Both the position numbers and the translations under genes were made by a program. The notes under the pieces are model-generated. The model did not search any database. It had not been told where the DNA came from and worked only from the letters and a program-made list of their open reading frames with translations. A stretch of 64,000 bases of DNA, from NCBI RefSeq assembly GCF_003688625.1, contig NZ_RCWY01000001.1, positions 124,001 through 188,000 on the forward strand. Direction: 5' to 3'. This document shows positions 54,601 to 61,276 of this stretch, piece by piece (positions within the stretch are counted from its first letter, which is position 1; each line of letters starts with the position of its first letter). The DNA comes from Sphingomonas sp. PP-CE-3A-406. GTDB taxonomy: Bacteria > Pseudomonadota > Alphaproteobacteria > Sphingomonadales > Sphingomonadaceae.

Positions 54601-54915
54601 GACGACGCCCGCGGAATTCCGCTTGATGCCGATCGCGCGGTCGAGGCTGGCGCGGATGCCGGTGACGACGATCTCGTCGGTCGTGCCGTCTTCAAGCGTG
54701 CCGGCCGCGGGCGCCGCGTCGGGCACGGTCTGCGTGCCAGTCTGCTGCGCGTTGGTGGTTTGGGCACTCTGGTCCGCCGGAGCGGTGGCGGTCTGCGCAC
54801 TCTGGTCCGCCGGAGCGGTGGCTGTTTGAGCGCCGGCAGCGCTCGAAGCCGCCATGCCTGCCACGACGGCGATAGTAGATACCGAATGCGCGAGCGCGCG
54901 CGGAAACTTGATCAT
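51688..54915 (-). CDS. TonB-dependent receptor with a repetitive N-terminal linker
   Basis: This 1075-residue outer-membrane receptor has a signal peptide (MIKFPRALAHSVSTIAVVAG, cleaved near AAGAQ) and then a Gln/Ala/Thr/Pro-rich linker with a tandem repeat. A plug domain follows (EIVVTGIRASLDRAIGIKRN, DTNLAESLQRITGVSITR, VTLNGRQL), and then a long barrel ending in YLGARYRF. It is of the large Caulobacter/Xanthomonas type that often imports oligosaccharides. GGGAGGG directly precedes the ATG at 54915. It lies upstream of SapC, JmjC-cupin and halogenase on the same strand. The ligand is not known. Confidence 0.93.
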   Translation of the reverse strand: MIKFPRALAHSVSTIAVVAGMAASSAAGAQTATAPADQSAQTATAPADQSAQTTNAQQTGTQTVPDAAPAAGTLEDGTTDEIVVTGIRASLDRAIGIKRNSAGVVDAISAEDIGKFPDTNLAESLQRITGVSITRANGEGSQVAVRGFSGGFNLVTLNGRQLASTSIDTSTGNAFAVGTGRSFDFQNLASEGVATLEVYKTGRANIPSGGIGAAINVVTRRPLDAREDGFSGSIGAKALYDSSVEKAEASLKKVTPELSGLINWKNPNETFGINLFGSYQLRESASVQSNPNYWNIVPLNNFLNTSTYITPTTNITNRPTTPYVQIPNDSRYQFSENRRERLNGQANIQFKPTDRLEITVDGLYARNKLSDERSEQTNWFQRPFSDITFDDNKQMQSAIILAEAKQADKGYEQQRFATKTELYSVGGNLKWNFTDVLSLKLDANHSKSTTNPDNANGTSATTISIGAPVRATHKVDFSNGFPQQSETLNDCNATNGGRGGNCNNLLDSGDLGTQIAREIFSKQESRINQFNGELGWDLGNESRFVLGTNYVDAKIHSTSSNTQQLLGDWGITDTGIVDRLAGDLVSTYCLTCKFDKYNPNSTGSALVAFRGDAVDLLNVFSPYYQNVPGRERVLIGSSDNTVGEKTWAVYGQMAWHGEIGGRRANALIGARYERTRVNSLALQTIPSALEWQSDNDFAVLGGAAGGAVNVKSKYDNLLPSLDFNIEVVDNLIARTSFSRTLARADYGSLFASVTANAPTRPTALGSGSAPANRQNPALLPLVSDNFDVSVEWYYKPTSFISAGFFNKNVRNFVGNTVTNGNLFGLRDPGSGAPGSRSGTALDYLRSNNIATTDENLFAYTALLQQAAGNKAAATAAFQNGFDAATGKFRGTFYNDLALAVNLVGDAADPLVNFAISEPINNKEANIHGFEVAWTNFFGRSGFGFAVSYTKVSGDVNVDPYGDPNVNIFALTGLGDSANLTAIYDKGGISARVSYNWRDKYLAATNQGDNRNPLFTAAFGTLDGSISYDVTKTFSVSLEAVNLTSEPFRQYARTETNLVYVQELKPRFYLGARYRF
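54764..54829 (-). repeat. Two tandem copies of a 33-base unit inside the TonB receptor gene
   Basis: Copies 54764-54796 and 54797-54829 are almost identical and encode TATAPADQSAQ twice, directly after the signal peptide and before the plug. A third, more divergent unit (TTNAQQTGTQ) follows. The in-frame unit can expand or contract without breaking the gene. Confidence 0.85.
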
Positions 54916-55611
54916 AAACCCTCCCCTATTCCCGGCCGCCCTGTTCAGGCCGGAGTGCACACGGTCGTTGCCGCATATGATAGGGCTACCATTCGGAGAG
55001 GTGGTGTCAACGGTAGAAGCTTTACTTATTTTGCGTGAAATAACCGGATCCGTTACACTATCATGTGCAATTCTAGTGGTTTAGTCGGCCCTTTTCCGAG
55101 GGGCTCTAGCAAATCGGATACGGTATTCTTTGGATGAAGCCTCTATATCCGCTAGTTGTGATATAATAGAGACTGTTGTTGTGCCGTATAGGTAATTTGG
55201 GGAAAGGCGTGATTCCTCAATTATGGCCTAACCTAACGCGAGGATGGGCCAGAACATCTGTCGTTTTATCGATGTGCTTCAAATTGAACAGTTGAGAGCC
55301 TTGTGGGCAAGGCTCACCTGCTATGCTGCACTGCGGTCGTCGTTAACGCTGTGCCTGAAAGGAATGTTGGTCGCATATGCATGCTGAAGATTCGCAGTGC
55401 GGATCAGCACGGTGATAGCGATACATCAATAAAACGGCGGCAGTGTGGGGTTAAGCCGAAATCGCGAAGGTGGGGAGGCAGTATCCTGGGTACCCCTCAG
55501 TCGCCCGAACCGCGCACATAGCCGGTTTGCGTATGTGCATTCTGCGTGGGCATCGTATCGCGTGAGACGTAGACCTATGCTCGATAAATGAAGGTCACGA
55601 AGGAGAGGCAG
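54916..55611. other. Long AT-rich intergenic region upstream of the TonB receptor
   Basis: This ~700-base gap is clearly more AT-rich than its surroundings between 54990 and 55270. A TTGACA at 55007-55002 and a TATCAT at 54979-54974 on the minus strand are 22 bases apart, too far for a normal promoter. A TATAAT at 55162 has no good -35. A 72-residue frame at 55303 lacks support. I see no gene; it probably holds the receptor promoter and regulatory sites. Confidence 0.45.
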
Positions 55612-55989
55612 ATGGTTCGCGTGTTGGTCATTGGGTATGCGCCTGACGCAGTCGATTTCACCGATCCAGCCATTCCGCCCGGCCTGACGGAAGCCCGTGT
55701 GGCGGAAGGTATCGGACGAGACGCGCAATCGATGCGAAATCGCGGCTGGGAGGCGGTGCATCTTCCGATCCGCGCGGATGGAAGCTTGCGTCACGACATT
55801 GCGGACTGTCTCGCCCGTGGGACGTTCGATTGTATCGTGATCTGCGCTGGCGTCCGTATGACGACCAAGCGTGTAGCGGCGTTCGAACAGGTCATCGATG
55901 CCGTTCGGCAATGGGCGCCGCAGACCCCGATTGCGTTCAACGCGAGCCCGGATAGTAGCGGCGAAGCCGCTGCCCGGTGGTTGGGCTAA
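55612..55989 (+). CDS. Conserved-looking protein of unknown function
   Basis: This 125-residue protein starts MVRVLVIGYAPDAVDFTDPA with AAGGAGAGG just upstream. It has a Rossmann-like alternation of strands and helices, for example AQSMRNRGWEAVHLPIRADG, GTFDCIVICAGVRMTTK, FEQVIDAVRQWAPQTPIAFN. No catalytic motif is recognised. It resembles short nucleotide-binding or receiver-like folds, but I cannot name a family. It converges on the flavin reductase gene. Confidence 0.65.
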   Translation: MVRVLVIGYAPDAVDFTDPAIPPGLTEARVAEGIGRDAQSMRNRGWEAVHLPIRADGSLRHDIADCLARGTFDCIVICAGVRMTTKRVAAFEQVIDAVRQWAPQTPIAFNASPDSSGEAAARWLG

Positions 55990-56033
55990 GCCGCTTTTCG
56001 ATGTAGCGCAGGCCGTTGAACAGCTTGCCGAGG

Positions 56034-56783
56034 TTACGCTCCGCCGTAGCGTTCGGTCTTGATCATCGCGGCATCCAGGCCGGCCAGCAGCGCGCCCTCC
56101 GTCGCGATGTTGACGAAGCCGTTGGACCCGCACACGAAGACGTGGGTGGGTTTTTGGTCAAGCCGGGCCACGACCTCCTGGACCATCGCGCCATCGATCC
56201 GTCGCGCGAAATCCGAGGCGCGGCGCGGGTCTTCGCGCGTGATCGCCAACGCCAGGACGAATGCCGCGTCGCCGATCTCGGTGGCATGGAGCTCTTCCGA
56301 AAAGAGTACGTCTTCGGCGGTCCGCGCGGACAGGAGCAGCGCCGTCGGTACCGCCGGAGTCTGTGTGCGGCGCTGTCGGATCATGGCCATCAACGGCACC
56401 ACGCCGGAACCTGCGCCAATCAACAGCACGGCATCCGCGGCAGGGTCTGGCCACAGGAAATGGCCGCCGAGCGGACCACGTAACTCGATGGCGTCGCCGA
56501 TCGTCGCGACGTCGTGAAAATATGACGAAACCTCGCCGTCCGGCAGGCGCTCGATCGCGAGCTCGATGATCGGGGAGGAGGCCGCCGCCGACGCGATCGA
56601 GTAGCTGCGCATCGCACGATAGCCATCGGGCGCGGTCAGCCGGACGTCGACGTGCTGCCCTGCGATGTGCGCGAACGGTTTGCTAGCCCGCAGGAAGACG
56701 CTCTTGATACTCGGGGTCTGCTGGACGATCGCCTCGATCACGCACGACTGCCACGACACGGTTTGCGTGCCACCCTCAATCAT
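56034..56783 (-). CDS. FAD-dependent ferredoxin/flavodoxin reductase-like protein
   Basis: This 249-residue protein has an FNR fold: an FAD-binding barrel with RSYSIASA (the RxYS motif) and an NAD(P)H domain with LLIGAGSGVVPLMAMI and VFVCGSNGFV. No 2Fe-2S domain is present. The start at 56783 overlaps the stop of the upstream molybdoenzyme gene by eight bases. The tight coupling suggests that it passes electrons to or from that enzyme. Confidence 0.85.
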   Translation of the reverse strand: MIEGGTQTVSWQSCVIEAIVQQTPSIKSVFLRASKPFAHIAGQHVDVRLTAPDGYRAMRSYSIASAAASSPIIELAIERLPDGEVSSYFHDVATIGDAIELRGPLGGHFLWPDPAADAVLLIGAGSGVVPLMAMIRQRRTQTPAVPTALLLSARTAEDVLFSEELHATEIGDAAFVLALAITREDPRRASDFARRIDGAMVQEVVARLDQKPTHVFVCGSNGFVNIATEGALLAGLDAAMIKTERYGGA

Positions 56784-57399
56784 TGGTGTATCGCTGCTCG
56801 CGCCACGGATCGCCGTAGATGTGGTAGCCATGCCCTTCCCAAAAACCGGGCTCGTCGCGCGTGGTGAATTGCAGCGCATTCACCCATTTGGCGGACTTCC
56901 AGAAATAGAGATGCGGGACCAGGAGCCGCGCCGGCCCTCCATGATCGCGCGGTAGCGGCTCGCCTGCATAGTTCAGGGCGACCATCGCCTTCCCGGAGAG
57001 AAGGTCTGCCAGCGGGACGTTGGTCGAATATTTATCGTAGCAGTGCGCCAACACGAAATCGGTGGGTGGATCGAGCCCTGCGTCGGCAAGGATGTCTTCG
57101 ATGAGGACGCCCTCCCAGGCGGTATCGAGCTTCGACCACGAGGTGACGCAGTGGATGTCTCGCGTCACCTTGGTCTTGGGCAGGGCATTGAATTCGCTCC
57201 AATTCCAGACTTTGACGGGCTTCGGACCAATCTTGACGGTGAATTTCCATTCGGCGGGTTCCACGTGCGGCGTGGGCCCGGCTGACAGGACGGGGAAATC
57301 CTCGACGAGGTGCTGACCCGGCGGAGTCCGACGGGCCTTGTCGCCGTCCAAGCCGCGACCGGTGAATCCTCTGGTGACCATGCGAATTCCTTTGCTCAT
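56776..57399 (-). CDS. Sulfite-oxidase-like molybdopterin oxidoreductase
   Basis: This 207-residue protein is a single molybdopterin-binding domain of the sulfite oxidase family. DIHCVTSWSKLDTAWEGV holds the Cys that ligates molybdenum, and NYAGEPLPRDHGGPARLLVP is a cofactor-binding hallmark. No Tat signal or heme domain is present, so it acts in the cytoplasm, unlike the exported MsrP or SorA. It is coupled to a flavin reductase. The substrate is unknown; sulfoxides or N-oxides are plausible. Confidence 0.87.
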   Translation of the reverse strand: MSKGIRMVTRGFTGRGLDGDKARRTPPGQHLVEDFPVLSAGPTPHVEPAEWKFTVKIGPKPVKVWNWSEFNALPKTKVTRDIHCVTSWSKLDTAWEGVLIEDILADAGLDPPTDFVLAHCYDKYSTNVPLADLLSGKAMVALNYAGEPLPRDHGGPARLLVPHLYFWKSAKWVNALQFTTRDEPGFWEGHGYHIYGDPWREQRYTND

Positions 57400-57973
57400 G
57401 ACGAAAGACGATCGGCAGCTTCATTCCAGAAGCCCGTACCCCGCCCTTGCGCGCGTGGCTGCCGAACAGACCGATTGGCCGAAGTCCGAAAGACCGGATC
57501 ATCCGTCGGGATAATCTAACGCACTTCGACGCGCTCGCTTTATCATACGCTATCCATAGCGGCATGCGGATCGTGTTTTCCAATGCACTATCACTATAGT
57601 TTCTATAGCTTTGCAATGGTGTTTCATGAGCCTCTCGTTGATTTGAGGCCTAGGTCTGAAAAGTGTCATGGTATCGCAGACGCTAACAATAGCTCGTGCT
57701 CCTCTAATCTCCGCTGAGCGACTACCCGTGCAAGCTATTGAAACGATGCGCGGTCGCTATTTTTAATTTATGAACCATGAATCTATAGTCCGTGACGGCA
57801 AAATGGAGATCCCGGCGTGGTCAGACAGTGCGAAGATTTGACTGACCGATATTCTAGGCCGCAGCAAATTGGAGCCGCCGATCGTCGACCATCCCCAGCC
57901 GCTTGCGCCGCACATTGCAGGGCTCGGCATCGGCCCCCCCAGGTTCGTCTTTTCGATCACGCATATGCGCTGA
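57400..57973. other. Intergenic region upstream of the molybdoenzyme gene
   Basis: This stretch has no supportable gene. The part from about 57760 probably includes remains of the 5' half of the heme-binding gene, but no frame is recognisable. A short minus-strand frame (57763-57978) has no family resemblance or ribosome site. Confidence 0.4.
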
Positions 57974-58150
57974 TCCAAGGTGGCGTCGTCGGCCTATCGC
58001 CCGCGGATGGTCGCGGTCGGGGGCGGCTATCCGATCCTCGAGGGCGGCAAATTGATCGGCGGGATCGGGATCTCGGGCGGCACCTATCAGCAGGATCAGG
58101 ATGCCTGCGTCGAGGCATTCGAGAAAATCGGATTCCAGCTACCGGCGTGA
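57974..58150 (+). pseudogene. C-terminal remnant of a GlcG/HbpS heme-binding-type protein
   Basis: After an in-frame stop at 57971-57973 the frame reads AYRPRMVAVGGGYPILEGGK, then LIGGIGISGGTYQQDQDACV and EKIGFQLPA before TGA. This is the conserved end of the GlcG/HbpS family. The first ~90 residues are missing and no start codon with a ribosome site remains, so it is a remnant. Confidence 0.75.
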
Positions 58151-58196
58151 CAGTCGTCGTGCCGCAAAGGAACTGCGGCTCGAACCGGAGGACAAG

Positions 58197-58667
58197 ATGA
58201 GCATGACCGAACGCCAGGCGCCTGAATTGCGGGTGCGGGAGTGGATTGGCGGGGATGGCGGACGCATCGCGCCGGTTGCGCTGTCGGATCTTGGCACGGG
58301 CCCGAAGATCCTGTTCGCCTTCCAGCATTGGTGCCGCGGGTGCCATGTGCACGGCTTTCCGACGCTCCAAAAACTGTACGGCGCATTGAGTCCGAAGGGG
58401 GTGGGGTTTGCGGTGATTCAGACCGTCTTCGAGGGCGCGGAGGAGAACAGCTTCGACAAACTGCGCATGAACCAGCTCAAATATGACCTTCCCCTCGCTT
58501 TCGGTCACGATGAACCACCGACCGGGCAGACGCTTCCGACGTTCATGGAAGACTACCGCACGCGAGGAACACCTTGGTTCACCGTCATCGATGCAGGCGG
58601 CCGTATCGTCTTCTCGGATTTCCATCTCGATGCGGACACGCTCATCGCGGACTTGAGTCAGGCATAG
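58197..58667 (+). CDS. Thioredoxin-like protein with a CxxC motif (TlpA/redoxin group)
   Basis: This 156-residue protein has a thioredoxin fold with active site FQHWCRGCHVHGF and the later cis-Pro region RGTPWFTVIDAGGRIVFSDF. The ATG at 58197 has GGAGG six bases upstream. There is no signal peptide, so it is probably cytoplasmic. It may be a peroxiredoxin-like or disulfide-exchange protein. Its neighbours include RidA, MsrA and MsrB. Confidence 0.8.
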   Translation: MSMTERQAPELRVREWIGGDGGRIAPVALSDLGTGPKILFAFQHWCRGCHVHGFPTLQKLYGALSPKGVGFAVIQTVFEGAEENSFDKLRMNQLKYDLPLAFGHDEPPTGQTLPTFMEDYRTRGTPWFTVIDAGGRIVFSDFHLDADTLIADLSQA

Positions 58668-58729
58668 CTTATGCAGCGAAGGCTCATCCTGACTGCTAGA
58701 TTTGGGCGGTTCGACCGGCCCGCTTGCGA

Positions 58730-59020
58730 TCAGGAAATCTCATGCCAGACGCAGCGCACTCCGGTATTGTGTTCAGCCACGCGATCTACGTGCTTGGCCA
58801 CGGCCTCCTTTGCGGCATCGAAGCGTCCATGATCCGAGCCCACAAGCCGGAGCGACAGGCTATCGCCATCGGCTGTCATGATAAGCTGGCCCCCGGGAAG
58901 CTCGATCTCCGCGGTCAGCGCATCGTAGCGAACCGGATAGGTGTGCACCCACGCCTTGGCGATCTCGGTCAAATAACGGCTGCTATCGATTGTGGCGATG
59001 CGTGCTTCGGCTTCGAACAT
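58730..59020 (-). CDS. DUF2218 family protein
   Basis: This 96-residue protein matches DUF2218: RIATIDSSRYLTEIAKAWVH, TAEIELPGGQLIMTADGDSL, then FDAAKEAVAKHVDRVAEH. The pattern suggests a small alpha/beta protein of unknown function, common near siderophore or metal-related genes elsewhere, though none is obvious here. It converges on the thioredoxin-like gene. Confidence 0.8.
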   Translation of the reverse strand: MFEAEARIATIDSSRYLTEIAKAWVHTYPVRYDALTAEIELPGGQLIMTADGDSLSLRLVGSDHGRFDAAKEAVAKHVDRVAEHNTGVRCVWHEIS

Positions 59021-59102
59021 GAAGTGCTCCCGTAGACCGTGTGCTTCGATTAAAATCGTGAAATTTCTCGAGATGTTCGCCGCGTCACAGATCCAGGGCG
59101 GA

Positions 59103-59504
59103 TCACGCTATTACCGCCGTCACGCGAATTTCGATGCGCATGGTGGGAAGCCCCAGCGCCTCTACCCCCAATTGCGTCCAGATCGGCGCGCGGTCGGGCA
59201 TGTAGTGGCGGAATAGCCTCGCCATCGTTTCGTTGATCACGGGAGGGAAGCCGCCGACGTGATAGGAATTGACGTGGACGACGTGCTGCCAGCTTGCCCC
59301 GGCTGTCGCGAGCGTCCGTTCCACGTTCTCGAACGCCTGCGCGATCTCTTCCTCTATCGACTCCGGAATGACGAGATCGTCGTTCCAGCCGCCTTGTCCG
59401 GAAATCTCCACGCGGTCGCCGATGCGCACCGCCTGGGAGTAATGCAGCGCGTCATGCAGGCGCGTCCCGTAGCCGGGGGTGATGAAGAACGACGGTGTCG
59501 TCAT
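59103..59504 (-). CDS. RidA/YjgF family protein
   Basis: This 133-residue protein matches the RidA family. It has HYSQAVRIGDRVEISGQGGW, then the helix QAFENVERTLATAGASWQHV and the C-terminal end PTMRIEIRVTAV, where the Arg binds the carboxylate of an imine or enamine. Family members deaminate reactive 2-aminoacrylate or related compounds. Trimeric, cytoplasmic. It follows the Gre-like gene on the same strand. Confidence 0.88.
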   Translation of the reverse strand: MTTPSFFITPGYGTRLHDALHYSQAVRIGDRVEISGQGGWNDDLVIPESIEEEIAQAFENVERTLATAGASWQHVVHVNSYHVGGFPPVINETMARLFRHYMPDRAPIWTQLGVEALGLPTMRIEIRVTAVIA

Positions 59505-59564
59505 GGGTTTGCCTTGATGAGATGAACGGCGTTCGGCACCGGCGCAGCGGCCGGGAGCTGGACC

Positions 59565-60074
59565 CTATTCCACGTCTTCCACGATGAGGTCGCGGCCGTT
59601 GAACTGCACGGTCTCGCCTGCTCGTGCGCCTTCGATCGCTTCGAAGATCGGCGCCATCGTGGAAATGCCCATGACTTCCCGACCCTGACAGGTGAACCTG
59701 CTGGTCGAAACGGCGATCGCGAAGTAGCGGCCGGACAGCTTGACGACGGCGCCTTCCTCGACGGTCGACTTGGGGCCGAAATCGATCATCCGGAGCTTGT
59801 CGATCTTGTCGGCGTAATTGTGCAGCGTGTCGTCGAGCGCTTCGGCGAGGTCGCTGGCGATTTCGGCCTGGGCCAGTTCGTCGTTCTCGACCGGTTCGCT
59901 TTGATCGACCTTGGCGGTGAAGACATAGTCGAGGTAGTTTCCCCGAGCGCTCTGCAGCGCTGCGGTTTCCAGCGAGAGCATCGTCTCTCGGATGGGCGTG
60001 GCGTAAAGCTGGATGCGATCGGGATACGATGCCGGCCAGCGCTGTGTGATCGGGAAGGACGAGAGGTCGGTCAT
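59565..60074 (-). CDS. Protein with a GreA/GreB-like C-terminal domain
   Basis: This 169-residue protein has an N-terminal helical region with a long acidic helix (VENDELAQAEIASDLAEALD) and a C-terminal FKBP-like Gre domain (STVEEGAVVKLSGRYFAIAV, STMAPIFEAIEGARAGETVQ, FNGRDLIVEDVE). The N-terminal coiled-coil that Gre factors insert into RNA polymerase is not clearly present, so it may bind polymerase without cleavage activity. A Cys (SRFTCQG) is conspicuous. It lies between MsrA and RidA in a redox-repair run. Start at 60074 chosen as MTDLSSFPI; 60101 is the alternative. Confidence 0.6.
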   Translation of the reverse strand: MTDLSSFPITQRWPASYPDRIQLYATPIRETMLSLETAALQSARGNYLDYVFTAKVDQSEPVENDELAQAEIASDLAEALDDTLHNYADKIDKLRMIDFGPKSTVEEGAVVKLSGRYFAIAVSTSRFTCQGREVMGISTMAPIFEAIEGARAGETVQFNGRDLIVEDVE

Positions 60075-60142
60075 GATCTGCGATCCTGGTGCTGCGGTCA
60101 TGGAGGATTGCGCACCAGACCGGCGCTGAGCGGTGGCGACGT

Positions 60143-60682
60143 CTATTCCGCTGCGATTCCAGCGGCGGTCTGCGCATCGTCATCCGTCTTGCGCTTGGGA
60201 AGCACCCAGCCAGGACGCACGAAGTGGCAGGTGTAGCCGTTCGGCCGCGTCTCCAGATAATCCTGATGGTCCGGTTCGGCCTCCCAGAAATCGCCGACCG
60301 GCACGACCTCGGTGACCACCTTGCCATTCCACAGGCCGGAGGCATCGACGTCGGCGATCGTGTCCTCGGCGATGTGCTTCTGCGCGTCGTCGACGTAATA
60401 GATGCCCGACCGGTAGGAGAGCCCCATGTCGTTGCCCTGGCGGTTCTTGGTGGTGGGATCGTGGATCTGGAAGAAGAATTCGAGGATGGCCCGGTAGCTC
60501 GTCACCGCCGGGTTGAAGGCGATCTCGATCCCCTCGGCATGCGTGCCGTGGTTGCGATAGGTGGCGTTCGGAATGTCGCCGCCGGTGTAGCCGACGCGGG
60601 TCGAGACGATCCCGGGCCGCTTGCGGATCAGATCCTGCATGCCCCAGAAACACCCGCCCGCGAGAACAGCGCGTTCGTGCAT
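60143..60682 (-). CDS. msrA: Peptide methionine-S-sulfoxide reductase
   Basis: This 179-residue enzyme reduces the S-epimer of methionine sulfoxide in proteins. It has the family active site GGCFWGMQ with catalytic Cys11, then [27 protein letters not shown]. No C-terminal resolving Cys follows after the core, so regeneration may use a different path. The ATG at 60682 lies one base after the msrB stop, with GAGGAGG in the end of msrB, so msrB-msrA is a coupled pair. No signal peptide: it acts in the cytoplasm. Confidence 0.93.
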   Translation of the reverse strand: MHERAVLAGGCFWGMQDLIRKRPGIVSTRVGYTGGDIPNATYRNHGTHAEGIEIAFNPAVTSYRAILEFFFQIHDPTTKNRQGNDMGLSYRSGIYYVDDAQKHIAEDTIADVDASGLWNGKVVTEVVPVGDFWEAEPDHQDYLETRPNGYTCHFVRPGWVLPKRKTDDDAQTAAGIAAE

Positions 60683-60683
60683 G

Positions 60684-61127
60684 CTAAACCTCCTCTGCCT
60701 GATCGAGATATTCGCCGTAGCCTTCGCTCGCCATCTCATCGCGCGGGACGAAGCGAAGCGACGCCGAGTTGATGCAGTAGCGCAGGCCACCGCGGTCGGC
60801 GGGACCGTCGGGGAACACGTGGCCGAGATGACTGTCGGCGTGTACCGACCTGACCTCGGTCCGGACCGTTCCGTGCGTGGTATCGCGCACTTCGTTCACG
60901 TTTGCAGGCACGATCGGCTTGGTGAAGCTCGGCCAGCCGGAGCCTGACTCGTATTTGTCGGTCGAGGCGAACAACGGCTCGCCCGATACGACGTCGACGT
61001 AGATTCCTGGTTCCTTGTTGTCGTCATACTCCCCAGTAAAGGGCCGTTCGGTACCCGAATCCTGCGTAACCCGGCGCTGCTCCGGGGTCAGTCGATCGAC
61101 TGCGTCCTGCGATCTTTCAAACTTCAT
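60684..61127 (-). CDS. msrB: Peptide methionine-R-sulfoxide reductase
   Basis: This 147-residue enzyme reduces the R-epimer of methionine sulfoxide. It has [45 protein letters not shown] and the catalytic Cys in [11 protein letters not shown]. The first zinc-binding CxxC is replaced (VSGEPLFAS has Ser in place of Cys), so this is a zinc-free form. The start is the ATG at 61127; a TTG at 61139 is the alternative. It is the first gene of the msrB-msrA pair. Confidence 0.93.
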   Translation of the reverse strand: MKFERSQDAVDRLTPEQRRVTQDSGTERPFTGEYDDNKEPGIYVDVVSGEPLFASTDKYESGSGWPSFTKPIVPANVNEVRDTTHGTVRTEVRSVHADSHLGHVFPDGPADRGGLRYCINSASLRFVPRDEMASEGYGEYLDQAEEV

Positions 61128-61276
61128 GATATCACTCAATACTTTTCAAGAGGAACGAAGGATTTACGTTCAGAAAATAGTATTCGTTATCATGCAGTGT
61201 ATCGCAGTATCTCCTGCAATTATCCAATGCGCCGGGCGTATAGTTTCCATACCACCGATACTGTTCATGCCGTGAC

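Noticed and set aside
51595-55038. A 1147-residue plus-strand frame
   Set aside because: It is antisense to the whole TonB receptor, is rich in Arg/Val/Asp repeats typical of mirror frames of high-GC genes, and lacks any domain.
55162-55167. Perfect TATAAT in the AT-rich gap
   Set aside because: No acceptable -35 at 16-18 bases, and no gene start follows within a sensible distance.
55303-55521. A 72-residue plus-strand frame with several Cys
   Set aside because: No ribosome site, no family resemblance and uneven codon use.
61150-61190. GGAAC followed by CGTT near msrB, like an EcfG stress promoter
   Set aside because: The spacing is about 10 or 28 bases, not 16-17, and the strand is wrong for msrB.
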